From: Verrucomicrobiota bacterium
GTDB lineage: Bacteria; Verrucomicrobiota; Verrucomicrobiia; Limisphaerales; UBA9464
Direction: 5' to 3'
Assembly (NCBI GenBank): GCA_947471985.1
Contig: CANIZL010000021.1
Span: 1 to 64,000 of the forward strand
Length of the DNA stretch: 64,000 bases
The notes below the pieces were generated by a model. That model saw only the letters and a program-made list of their open reading frames with translations. It was not told the origin of the DNA and ran no database searches. Shown here in pieces: positions 55,023 through 63,278 of this stretch. A program made the translations under genes and the position numbers. Every line of letters begins with the position of its first letter. Positions within the stretch are counted from its first letter, which is position 1.

Positions 55023-55808
55023 TCAGGGAATGGGCGGCGGCACCAGGGAATGGGGGATATCTGCTCCAGGTTTGGCGGCCGCGGCTTCCACCTGGTGGCG
55101 CTTCCGTGCCCGGGCCCGGCGACGCACCTCGACCTTGTGCCGCACCGACTCGAGCATCGTCGTCAGCACCGGAGTCGCGACTTCGCGTTCCAGCAACCAC
55201 TGGGTATGGGGCCGCGGCGAGCGTGATAATTCCTCCGGCGTCGTGTGCTTGACGTCCACGCCGGGAAAAAGATCCACCCCCGCCGTGCGATACACCTGGT
55301 GCACCAGGGCGGAGCAGAAATAGCTGTGCTCCTGCGCCAAACGATTTTCCCGATCCCGCGCCTCGCCCCGACGCAGCGCCACCAGCGTGCCGAGCAATTC
55401 CCGCAGGGAATAACGGGCACGTTTGGCGACCAAATCCAATCCCGCGGAGACCAGCGTGTTCGTCTGCTCGGGCGTGAGCCCAAAATCCACGATCGCCAGC
55501 GTTGAATACACGCTGGCGTCATGGAATTTATCAACCCGGTTTTCCTGCACGCCCAGCCGGATGTATTTGTGCTGCATCTCCAGATCGGATTCGATGACCC
55601 AGTGATGTCCGTCCGCACGCTGGCCCTGGAGCAGAAAGGCATGCGTCCAGCGGCTCCACTTGTGGTCGGGATCCAGATGCCGCTCAGCCCGGGCGATGAT
55701 GCGATCCACCCAGGTATTGCCGCCCACCAAACCCACCCGCCCCGGGGCCGCGTGGCGCGCAAAAAACTCCTCGTTGGTCAATCCCCGCTCGCGGATGATT
55801 TCTGGCAT
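55023..55808 (-). CDS. Permuted papain-like (NlpC/P60, YiiX-type) protein
   Basis: 261 residues from the ATG at 55808 (MPEIIRERGL). No signal peptide. The order RVGLVGGNTWVDRII, then WTHAFLLQG (candidate catalytic His) and YFCSALVHQVYRTAGVDLF (candidate catalytic Cys) is that of permuted NlpC/P60 or YiiX-like enzymes, where His precedes Cys. These include peptidoglycan amidases and thioesterase/acyltransferase-like enzymes. The C-terminus is Arg/Lys-rich (VRRRARARKRH). The gene starts 120 bp from the divergent heme gene. Confidence 0.78.
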   Translation of the reverse strand: MPEIIRERGLTNEEFFARHAAPGRVGLVGGNTWVDRIIARAERHLDPDHKWSRWTHAFLLQGQRADGHHWVIESDLEMQHKYIRLGVQENRVDKFHDASVYSTLAIVDFGLTPEQTNTLVSAGLDLVAKRARYSLRELLGTLVALRRGEARDRENRLAQEHSYFCSALVHQVYRTAGVDLFPGVDVKHTTPEELSRSPRPHTQWLLEREVATPVLTTMLESVRHKVEVRRRARARKRHQVEAAAAKPGADIPHSLVPPPIP

Positions 55809-55927
55809 GCCGCGCAGTGTGCGACATCCCACCCGCAAGTAAACCCGCCGATCCAGGACACGGGCTCACGGTTCTTTTGTCTGCCACCACCTCAACGCCT
55901 AACTACTGCGGCACTTCACATCGCGCC

Positions 55928-58900
55928 ATGAATCGCACGTCTCTTGCGGCCCATCGACTCCACCTCGCCCTGCTGTTGGCCACAGCTTTTTGCACGTCCC
56001 GCCCGGTTGGGGCCGCCGCGCCACCACCTGATCCGCATCCTTTGAAACCCCACAGCGGGCTGCCGCCGTTCCAGTATCAGGAGGCGCCGGATCGATTGCC
56101 GAACTATCTGCCGAGCGAGAAGTGGGGCACGCAAGGCGCACCGCTGACCCAGATGCAGGCCCCGCTGTCGCCGGAGGAATCCGCCCGACACCTGGTGACC
56201 CAACCGGGCTTCTCCGTGCAGCTCTGGGCCGCGGAGCCACAAATCGTCAAACCCATTGCCCTCGCCTGGGACGAACGGGGCCGCCTCTGGATCGCCGAAA
56301 CCGTCGACTACCCGAATGAACTGCAAACGCCGGGCCAGGGACGGGATCGGATCAAGATTTGCGAAGACACGGACGGCGACGGACGGGCGGACAAATTCAC
56401 GGTCTTCGCCGACAAGCTCAGCATTCCCACGAGCCTGTGCTTTGCGAACGGCGGACTGATCGTCCTCGAAGGCGGTCACACGCTCTTTCTGAAGGACACC
56501 AACGGGGACGACGTCGCCGACGAACGCCGCGTCTTGTTCAGCGGCTGGGGCATGGAGGACACCCACGCGACCGCCAGCAATTTGCGCTACGGCTACGACG
56601 GCTGGATCTGGGGCACGGTCGGCTATAGCGGCTTTGAAGGCACGGTGGGCGGACGGGAAATCAAATTCTCGATGGGAGTCTATCGGTTTCGTCCGGATGG
56701 CTCGGAACTGGAATTCATCCGCTCCAGCAACAACAACACCTGGGGTCTGGGCCTGAGCGAGGAAGGCGTGGTGTTTGGCTCGACCGCCAACAACAACGCG
56801 AGCTGGCACATGGCGGTGCCCAACCGCTTCTACGAACGCGTGCGCGGCTGGGCCGCCACGCGAATGGAGACGATCGCCAACAGTCAGAATTTCTACCCGA
56901 TCACCAGCAAGGTCCGACAAGTCGACGCCCACGGTCGCTACACGGCGGGAGCCGGACATGCCCTCTACACCGGCCGCTCGTTTCCGGAGGAGTATTGGAA
57001 TCGCACCGCCTTCGTTGCCGAACCCACGGGACATCTCGTCGGCTGGTTCCGCCTCGAGGGTAGCGGCTCGGATTTCCGTGCGGTGAACCAGGGCAGCTTC
57101 CTCGCCAGCGATGACGAATGGACGGCGCCGATTGTCGCCGAAGTCGGACCCGATGGCGCACTCTGGGTGATCGACTGGTATAATTATATCGTTCAGCACA
57201 ATCCCGTGCCGAATGGATTCAAGAATGGCCGCGGCAATGCCTACGACACGACCCTGCGCGACAAGCGGCACGGGCGGATCTACCGCGTGACCGCGACGGG
57301 AGCGAAGGCGGCGCCAAAGATCGATCTGTCCAAGGCGTCCCCGGCCGAGTTGGTGGCCGCCCTGAAACACCCCACGCAACTTGTCCGCCTGCACGCTCAG
57401 CGCTTGTTGGTGGAGCACGGCGATGTATCGGTGGTACCGGCGTTGACCGCCCTGACGCGGGACCTCGCGCTGGATTCCGCGGGCCTCAACGCGGGCACCG
57501 TTCACGCGCTCCGGGTGCTGCAAGGATTGAAATCCGGCGAACCCGGAATCGCGGCGACGCTCGCCGCCCTCAAACATCCTTCCGCAGGCGTACGCCAGAC
57601 CGCGGTGGCGGCGTTGGCCCGCACGCCCGAGTCCGTAACCGCCTTGGTGGATGCGAAGTCCTGTGCGGATTCGGCCGCCCAGGTGCGGTTGGCGGCGCTG
57701 CTCGCGTTGGCGGAAATGCCGTCGGAAGTTCCCGCCGGTGAAGCCATTTTCGCGGCGCTTCAGGACCCCACCAACACTTCCGATCGCTGGTTGCGCGATG
57801 CCCTGACCGCCGCGGTGGTGCAGAACGGCGCACCCGTCGGGGAATTGATCCTAAACCACCCCACGGTCCTCCCCGAGGGCGCCCTGGAAGTGGTTCGCAA
57901 CCTCGCCCGCCATGCCGCCGCCGATGCCCCCAGTTTCGGTCCGCGGGTCGTCGTCCAGACCGCCGCACTGCCCGCCGCCACGACCGAAGCCATTCTCGCG
58001 GGTTTTGCCCAGGGTTGGCCCGAGGGTCAGCGCCCCGCGTTTGAGGCGGCCGACCTCCGCGACGCCATATCGCGCGTGTCGCCGACCGCCCAGGCCGAGT
58101 TTCTTTTGCTGGCCCAAAAGTGGGATGCCATCGGGGAGTTCCCCGCCTTGCTGGCGAAGGTGACGGAAGCCTCCCTCGACAACGTCCGCCACTCCGCCGG
58201 CGCCGAGCCCGCCCGCATCGCCGCCGCCCGGGCCCTGATCCGGCTGGCCGACACCGAAGCCAACCAGACTGCCGTACTGCACGAGATCACCCCCACAACG
58301 CCTCCCACCCTCTCGGCGGGTCTGCTGGAAGCCGTCGGCGGCAGTCGCTTGGGCAGCACAGGCAGCCGGATTCTCAGCGCCTGGAAAAACTACACCCCCG
58401 CCGCCCGTCGCACCGCGGTGGCCCAGCTCATGCGCCGTCCGGCCTGGTCGGAGTCCCTCCTGGATGCGGTGGCCAAGGGCGACTTGCTCCCGGGCGATCT
58501 CGGACCGCAACAGTGGCAGCAATTGGGCCAGAGCACCGCCCCCAATCTCGCGCAGCGCGCCCGCGAATTGCAAAACGCCGGCAAGGGCTTGAGCGCGGAT
58601 CGCGAGGGCGTGGTGAAGCAATTCCTGCCCGCCGCCGGAAAAGCCGGCAATGCCACGCGCGGCAAGGAACTCTTCACCGCCAACTGCGCGGTCTGCCACA
58701 AGGTCGACGGCGTCGGCCAGAATATCGGCCCGGACTTAAGCGGCATCGGTGCCCGGCCGAAGTCCGAAATCCTGACCGAGATTCTCGATCCCAACCGCTC
58801 CGTGGAAGCCAATTACCGGCTCTGGAATGTGACCACCAAATCCGGCGAAACCTGGTCGGGACGTCTGGATGGCGAAACCAGCACCAGCATCGAACTGCTG

Positions 58901-59050
58901 GATCTCACCGGCCAGAAGCACACCCTGCAACGCAGTACCCTCGCCAGCGTGGAATCCTCCAATCAATCCATCATGCCCGTTGGGTTCGAGTCCCTCGGCG
59001 AAGCCGATCTGGCCTCGCTGCTGGAATACCTCGCCGGCACCCGTCACTGA
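55928..59050 (+). CDS. PVC-type membrane-bound dehydrogenase/heme-binding protein with HEAT repeats
   Basis: 1040 residues from the ATG at 55928, which starts a signal peptide (ending VGAAAP). Residues about 100-480 are a six-bladed propeller of the 'membrane-bound dehydrogenase' type (FSVQLWAAEPQIVKPIALAWDERGRLWIAET, a DTDGDGRADKFTVF calcium loop, LRYGYDGWIWGTVGYSG, VIDWYNYIVQHN). HEAT-like repeats cover about 490-850. The C-terminal approximately 140 residues are a PVC heme-binding domain with one motif CAVCH (about 917-921), the IGPDLSGIG loop, and DLASLLEYLAGT. Expected in the periplasm as a sugar or alcohol oxidoreductase passing electrons via its heme; substrate unknown. The upstream open frame to 55817 lacks signal character. 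Confidence 0.92.
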   Translation: MNRTSLAAHRLHLALLLATAFCTSRPVGAAAPPPDPHPLKPHSGLPPFQYQEAPDRLPNYLPSEKWGTQGAPLTQMQAPLSPEESARHLVTQPGFSVQLWAAEPQIVKPIALAWDERGRLWIAETVDYPNELQTPGQGRDRIKICEDTDGDGRADKFTVFADKLSIPTSLCFANGGLIVLEGGHTLFLKDTNGDDVADERRVLFSGWGMEDTHATASNLRYGYDGWIWGTVGYSGFEGTVGGREIKFSMGVYRFRPDGSELEFIRSSNNNTWGLGLSEEGVVFGSTANNNASWHMAVPNRFYERVRGWAATRMETIANSQNFYPITSKVRQVDAHGRYTAGAGHALYTGRSFPEEYWNRTAFVAEPTGHLVGWFRLEGSGSDFRAVNQGSFLASDDEWTAPIVAEVGPDGALWVIDWYNYIVQHNPVPNGFKNGRGNAYDTTLRDKRHGRIYRVTATGAKAAPKIDLSKASPAELVAALKHPTQLVRLHAQRLLVEHGDVSVVPALTALTRDLALDSAGLNAGTVHALRVLQGLKSGEPGIAATLAALKHPSAGVRQTAVAALARTPESVTALVDAKSCADSAAQVRLAALLALAEMPSEVPAGEAIFAALQDPTNTSDRWLRDALTAAVVQNGAPVGELILNHPTVLPEGALEVVRNLARHAAADAPSFGPRVVVQTAALPAATTEAILAGFAQGWPEGQRPAFEAADLRDAISRVSPTAQAEFLLLAQKWDAIGEFPALLAKVTEASLDNVRHSAGAEPARIAAARALIRLADTEANQTAVLHEITPTTPPTLSAGLLEAVGGSRLGSTGSRILSAWKNYTPAARRTAVAQLMRRPAWSESLLDAVAKGDLLPGDLGPQQWQQLGQSTAPNLAQRARELQNAGKGLSADREGVVKQFLPAAGKAGNATRGKELFTANCAVCHKVDGVGQNIGPDLSGIGARPKSEILTEILDPNRSVEANYRLWNVTTKSGETWSGRLDGETSTSIELLDLTGQKHTLQRSTLASVESSNQSIMPVGFESLGEADLASLLEYLAGTRH

Positions 59051-59066
59051 AGTCTGATCACCCAAG

Positions 59067-59101
59067 CCCCGCTGCACCGGCACCCCAACCGTGTGGCGGG
59101 G
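59067..59101 (+). terminator. Imperfect hairpin after the heme-protein gene
   Basis: CCCCGC (59067-59072) pairs with GCGGGG (59096-59101), with a further CAC/GTG inner pairing after a TG/TG internal loop. It begins 16 bp past the stop codon. No T-tract, so its role is uncertain. Confidence 0.35.
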
Positions 59102-59578
59102 TCGGCCCAGTGGCAACCGGGTGACCGCGAGTGTGAGACAAAATTCATCGAGTCGTTGGATTTCGCCTTTTTGATAAAGAGTATCTATCGCGCTAGATAC
59201 ATTGAGTTGAATCTTCGTCCCAAGAACAACTTCTGTCGGGCCTGAGCCAGTTTGGCTCCATGGAGAAAGGCAATCTCTCTGCCTGCCCAATCATCCCGGC
59301 AGTGCGGAAGCGGACTACAGGCGGCTGCAGTATTGGGAGAGAGAGCAATGTTTCCGATCACGTAACGGTGGCGGCGAGCCCCGCCCTCCAGAAACCCACC
59401 GCGGGGTATCCGCGAGCCCGCGAACTCACCGGGCAGCACTTCGAAAGCGTCGTCGCCGAGCCCCATCCGCTCTCTCCCTCAGCCGGCGATTAGAAGATTT
59501 TGTCCCATACTCGGTGACCGCGTTCCCGCCGCTTCGGGTTGTTTCCCCCGGTTCTCGGGCGATAGTACGGGTCCTGTC
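59102..59578. other. About 480-bp region with a decayed-looking frame
   Basis: Includes a promoter/operator-like site (59171-59200) and a 77-codon frame at 59260-59493 beginning MEKGNLSAC. The first residues faintly recall the N-terminus of PadR-type regulators, but the rest has no helical or winged-helix character, so it is not called as a gene. Base composition changes here from A/T-richer (59140-59220) to the usual GC-rich. Confidence 0.4.
59171..59200 (+). promoter_or_regulatory. Promoter-like elements overlapping a 20-bp palindrome
   Basis: TTGATA (59171-59176) and TAGATA (59194-59199) are 17 bp apart. A near-perfect palindrome (59181-59200, GTATCTATCG/CGCTAGATAC, 9 of 10 pairs) covers the spacer and the -10 box, as expected of a repressor operator. 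It stands about 380 bp upstream of yqeY, with no certain gene directly after it. Confidence 0.45.
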
Positions 59579-60025
59579 ATGTCACTTCAGCAAAAACTCA
59601 CGGATTGCCTCAAGCAGGCGATGCTCGCCAAACAGCCCGACCGCGTGAACACGCTCCGGTCGGTGAAGTCCGCCCTCGGTTACTTGCAGATCGAAAAGAA
59701 AGTCGAATCCCTCAACGACGCCGAGGTTATGGCCGTCCTGCAGAAGGAAGCCAAAAAGCGAAAGGACGCGATCGACGGCTTTGAGGCCGGTGGCCGGCCG
59801 GAGTCGGCAGCCAACGAGCGTCTCGAATTGAGCATCATCGAGGAATTCCTGCCGAAGGCCCTGAGCCCCGAGGAGGCCGAAGCCGTCGTGAAGGCGGCCA
59901 TCGCGGAAGTCGGCGCCACGTCCAAAAAGGACATGGGCGCAGTGATGAAGGCCGCCGCCGCCAAGGCCGGTGGACGCGCGGACGGCAAGGTGCTCAGCGC
60001 CCTGGTCTCCCGCCTGCTGCCTTAA
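59579..60025 (+). CDS. GatB/YqeY domain protein
   Basis: 148 residues, the usual length for stand-alone YqeY. Family features: LTDCLKQAMLAKQPDRVNTLRSVKSALG, KEAKKRKDAIDGFEAGGRP, EEFLPKALSPEEAEAVV and KKDMGAVMKAAAAKAGGRADGKVLS. It resembles the tRNA-binding tail of GatB and is thought to act on tRNA or amidotransfer, but its role as a free protein is not established. Converges with the protease gene. Confidence 0.93.
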   Translation: MSLQQKLTDCLKQAMLAKQPDRVNTLRSVKSALGYLQIEKKVESLNDAEVMAVLQKEAKKRKDAIDGFEAGGRPESAANERLELSIIEEFLPKALSPEEAEAVVKAAIAEVGATSKKDMGAVMKAAAAKAGGRADGKVLSALVSRLLP

Positions 60026-60043
60026 GCCGATCCGGATCAGTCA

Positions 60044-60074
60044 CGGCGGCCGACGGCCGCAGCTCCGGCCGCCG
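60044..60074. terminator. GC hairpin between yqeY-like and protease genes
   Basis: CGGCGGCCG (60044-60052) pairs perfectly with CGGCCGCCG (60066-60074), 13-nt loop. It lies between convergent genes; there is no T-tract, so it is only a candidate bidirectional terminator. Confidence 0.4.
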
Positions 60075-60089
60075 CACCAGTTGCGATCC

Positions 60090-61049
60090 TTACTTCACGT
60101 CCGATTTGAGCCGGCTCGGCGGGGAGAGGTAACGGAACGGATTGCTCGGATTGTCGGTGTCATACGCAAACGCATCGCGGTGGTTCAGGAACCACTTCAC
60201 CTGTTCCACCGGGATGCTGAAGCCGAGCCCTTCGCCAAAGGTGACCTTCATGTTGTTCACGCCCACCACCTCACCGCGGAGGTTGAACAACGGCCCACCG
60301 GAGTTGCCCGGATTGATCTGAGCCGTGGTCTGGAGATAAAGGTCCCCCCCCATCTGCCGGGTCTTGGTGCTGAGAATCCCCTCGGTGACCGTCCGTTCCA
60401 GGCCCAAGGGACTGCCGATCGCAAACAACCGCTCACCGACCGCCGTTCGTTCGGTATCGCCGAGTAAAACCCGCGCAAACTTCGGCGCTCCGGCGTCCTC
60501 GACTTTGAGAATGGCCAGATCCGCAAACTTGTTGATCGCCACGATGCGGACCTCCTTGTAATTTCTCCGCTCCAGCTGCCCGTTCTTTTGCTGGTACACC
60601 TCCACACTGATCTTGGTCTCGCCTTCAATGACGTGGAAGTTGGTGATCAAATCCCCTTCCTCGGTGATGAAGAAACCAGAGCCCAATCCCCCGGGCGTCC
60701 GAACCTGCACGACGCTCTCGCCCAACTTGGCCACCAACTCACGAACCGGACGTTCCGGCGGCGGTGTGGTGGCACTCGCGTAAAGGCCGCTGGCCCCGAC
60801 GGCGACCGCGGGCGGCGGGACATCCTTGGGAGCCGTTGCACCATTCACATCAGCCTCCCGCTCCACCTTGAGCACGTCCTCCCGCGGCACCGTGACGACG
60901 GTAAACCCGAGATCGACGACGATCTGATCCTTCTTTTCCGCGAGAATCTTGCCGGTGACAGCGGACTTGTCCTTGAGCAACAAAGTATCCGCCGCCAACG
61001 GCAGGATCATTGCGCCAAGGAGCGATGCAGGAACAAGCACACCACGCAT
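60090..61049 (-). CDS. Exported trypsin-like serine protease (S1C/HtrA-like, no PDZ)
   Basis: 319 residues. A signal peptide (about 1-20) is followed by a small beta domain (about 21-65; LLLKDKSAVTGKILAEKKDQIVVDLG) that looks like a Sm/DUF-type sandwich common in PVC proteins. The protease domain (about 100-300) has His139 (TNFHVIEG), Asp177 (KFADLAILKV) and Ser250 (NPGNSGGPLF). There is no PDZ domain, unlike canonical DegP. A periplasmic maintenance or processing role is likely. It is the second protease of this group in the window and is not closely similar to the one at 3208-5436 beyond the catalytic core. Confidence 0.9.
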   Translation of the reverse strand: MRGVLVPASLLGAMILPLAADTLLLKDKSAVTGKILAEKKDQIVVDLGFTVVTVPREDVLKVEREADVNGATAPKDVPPPAVAVGASGLYASATTPPPERPVRELVAKLGESVVQVRTPGGLGSGFFITEEGDLITNFHVIEGETKISVEVYQQKNGQLERRNYKEVRIVAINKFADLAILKVEDAGAPKFARVLLGDTERTAVGERLFAIGSPLGLERTVTEGILSTKTRQMGGDLYLQTTAQINPGNSGGPLFNLRGEVVGVNNMKVTFGEGLGFSIPVEQVKWFLNHRDAFAYDTDNPSNPFRYLSPPSRLKSDVK

Positions 61050-61147
61050 GGCCGAAGGCTATCCCGTCGCCGCCCCGCCGTCCAAAGCGGAAGCGGGCGA
61101 TTCCGTATCCGCACCCGCACCCACGCCGGCACCTGCGGGCGCCCCAC

Positions 61148-63214
61148 TCAGCGCCGTACCCCGGCATGGCTGACATCCACCGGCTGGAAGCCGAGCCGCA
61201 CGGCGGGTGAGTCCGGGCGGACGCCGAGTTCCGGACGGGTCGGATCCACCCACAACGGATCCGCAATCACCGAGTGCGCGTCCTGTCCGCGTTTCTGCCA
61301 GGCGGCCCAAGTGTTCTCCGCTTTCGGACCGAAGCGATACCCACTCGGGTCCGGGCCCACCTTCGGATCAAACCAGAGGTTGGCGTCGGACCAGAATTGA
61401 TTCGTCGTCCCCGTCCAATCACTGCCCAACAGCTGGGCGGCCGGTCCGACAATGATATTGTTCGTGAACCAAAAGGACCGATGCGCCTCCGAGCGGGTCC
61501 GCATCACGCTGTGGTTTCGATTATCCACCAGAATGTTGTTCCGGATCGTATTGTCGCGTCCGTAGTGCTGATGAAATCCCGCGTCCTTGCAGCGGTAAAC
61601 CACATTGCCTTCCAGGAGCATGCCCGTGCTGCCTTCGTCAGTGTACAAACCCCAGCCGCCATACCGATAGCTCTCCACGTCGTGAATCCAGTTGCCCCGC
61701 ACCACGGTGCCGGGTTGCGGTCCCAGCAGATAGATGCCGCCCATGTCACTGAGCCGACCCTGGCTGAGGTGATGAATGTGATTCGATTCAATCAGATTGT
61801 GATGGCACGGCGAGTCGGCATAACCCCACGTCCAGCCCACGGAAATCCCGGTGTACGCCAGGTCATGAATCTGATTGTGAGCGATGTGATTCGAGCTGGC
61901 CTGAAACAGCAGAATCCCGCAGGCCGGCGCAAAGACGAGGCCCAGTTGATGGATCTCGTTATCCGTGATCGTGAGATTGTGAGTCCGGGCGGCGGGCGGA
62001 TCCTGGAGGTTTCCTCCCGGCACACCCAGTCGCAAGGCCCCGGCGCCGAGCTGTTCGAACTCGCTGCGTTCAACCACCCAATGCTGGCATCCCTGCGCGA
62101 GTTCCAATCCGTAGCCGCCCAAGCGGGTGAAGCGGCAATTGGTGATCCGTCCGCGCACAGCGTGCTGCACGTGCACCGCTCCGGAGAGGAAAACCGCCGC
62201 CTGGGGGGAAATGAGTCCGCCCGCCGGCAGGTCGTAATTCGCATCGGCCAAAGTCAGATTCTCGAGGCGGAAATCATGAACCGCTTCCGCGCCAGCGCGG
62301 GCACCGTGAATTTCGATCAGTGTCGACAGCCGCGCCGCCACCAGCGGCAAGGCACGATTCGGACCCGTCGCGGTCAGGCCGCGGAGCGTTCCCGAGCTTC
62401 CCTCCACCACCCATTCCCCGGGCAGATCCATCGCGGCCCGGCTGTTTTCGATCCAGTAGCGGGCGTCGGGTTCGTCCATCCAAAACGGCCGGGCCTCCCG
62501 CGTGGGAATCACTGCCTGCGCGGCTCCGGGATCGAGCCGGGTGAACGGGAGATGCAGGTCCGACCACTTTTGCCACATGATCAGCCACGTGTCCGCGCCC
62601 GCCAGTTCCGGGCGCAACTCAGCGGGCTGGATCGGAATCTTCAAGGGCACGTCCGCACTGAGGGGTCCCGTGGTCTTGAAGAATCCGGTATTGGGATGCC
62701 GGGCCCGGGGGAGCCACGTGTCACCTTGGGAAAGTAATCGGGGGTACCATTTTCCTTGGGCGATTTCCGGCACTTGCGCCACCCATCCGGGCGGACCGGA
62801 ATCCGTGCTCGGCTGAGTCACCAATCGGCGGCCACCCGAGAGCACGGGCCGCTCGCCCTGCACCACCACACCGCGCAGCGTTACCGGGGCGTCCGGACTG
62901 TACCCGGAATGTTCCGGCCCCACGTGCAAGGTCTCCGCCAATTCGTGGCGACCGGGAAGGATCCGGACCTCCAAGGGCGCTGGCGCGATCCGCGAACGGC
63001 GGATTGTTGCCACCGCTTCGAGGGCCCGCGCCACCGTGGCGAAAGGGCCGTCCGTACCGGCAGGATTGGCGGATTCCTGTCGACCGGACCATTGGTCGTT
63101 ACCCGCGGGGGAGACGAACAGGATCGTCTCCGCCCGCAGGTGACTGCAACACGCCAGAAGGCCAACCAGCCCGGAAAGAAACACGCGCGGGGTCATCAGC
63201 CTGAGCTGACGCAT
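61148..63214 (-). CDS. Secreted right-handed parallel beta-helix protein (GH141-like)
   Basis: 688 residues from the ATG at 63214, with a signal peptide (VFLSGLVGLLACCSHLRA). Start TILFVSPAGNDQWSGRQES with GPFATVARALEAV is typical of secreted beta-helix carbohydrate-active enzymes, including GH141. A beta-sandwich insertion (about 150-300) precedes helix coils with ladder sequence: NLTITDNEIHQLG, NHIAHNQIHDLAYTGISVG, NLIESNHIHHLSQG, NTIRNNILVDNRNH. The active site cannot be assigned by eye; lyase or hydrolase are both possible. An alternative start at 63196 is close. It follows a partial heme gene on the same strand by 64 bp and may be cotranscribed with it. Confidence 0.85.
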   Translation of the reverse strand: MRQLRLMTPRVFLSGLVGLLACCSHLRAETILFVSPAGNDQWSGRQESANPAGTDGPFATVARALEAVATIRRSRIAPAPLEVRILPGRHELAETLHVGPEHSGYSPDAPVTLRGVVVQGERPVLSGGRRLVTQPSTDSGPPGWVAQVPEIAQGKWYPRLLSQGDTWLPRARHPNTGFFKTTGPLSADVPLKIPIQPAELRPELAGADTWLIMWQKWSDLHLPFTRLDPGAAQAVIPTREARPFWMDEPDARYWIENSRAAMDLPGEWVVEGSSGTLRGLTATGPNRALPLVAARLSTLIEIHGARAGAEAVHDFRLENLTLADANYDLPAGGLISPQAAVFLSGAVHVQHAVRGRITNCRFTRLGGYGLELAQGCQHWVVERSEFEQLGAGALRLGVPGGNLQDPPAARTHNLTITDNEIHQLGLVFAPACGILLFQASSNHIAHNQIHDLAYTGISVGWTWGYADSPCHHNLIESNHIHHLSQGRLSDMGGIYLLGPQPGTVVRGNWIHDVESYRYGGWGLYTDEGSTGMLLEGNVVYRCKDAGFHQHYGRDNTIRNNILVDNRNHSVMRTRSEAHRSFWFTNNIIVGPAAQLLGSDWTGTTNQFWSDANLWFDPKVGPDPSGYRFGPKAENTWAAWQKRGQDAHSVIADPLWVDPTRPELGVRPDSPAVRLGFQPVDVSHAGVRR

Positions 63215-63278
63215 CCCCGGCCCGGCCGGTTCAAACTGAATTGCCGACGGAATATCCGCGGCGATCCGTGGAAGCGCG

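Noticed and set aside
59260-59493. 77-codon frame after the palindrome
   Set aside because: Only the first six residues suggest a regulator; the rest is unlike any domain, so it is reported as a possible remnant and not as a gene.
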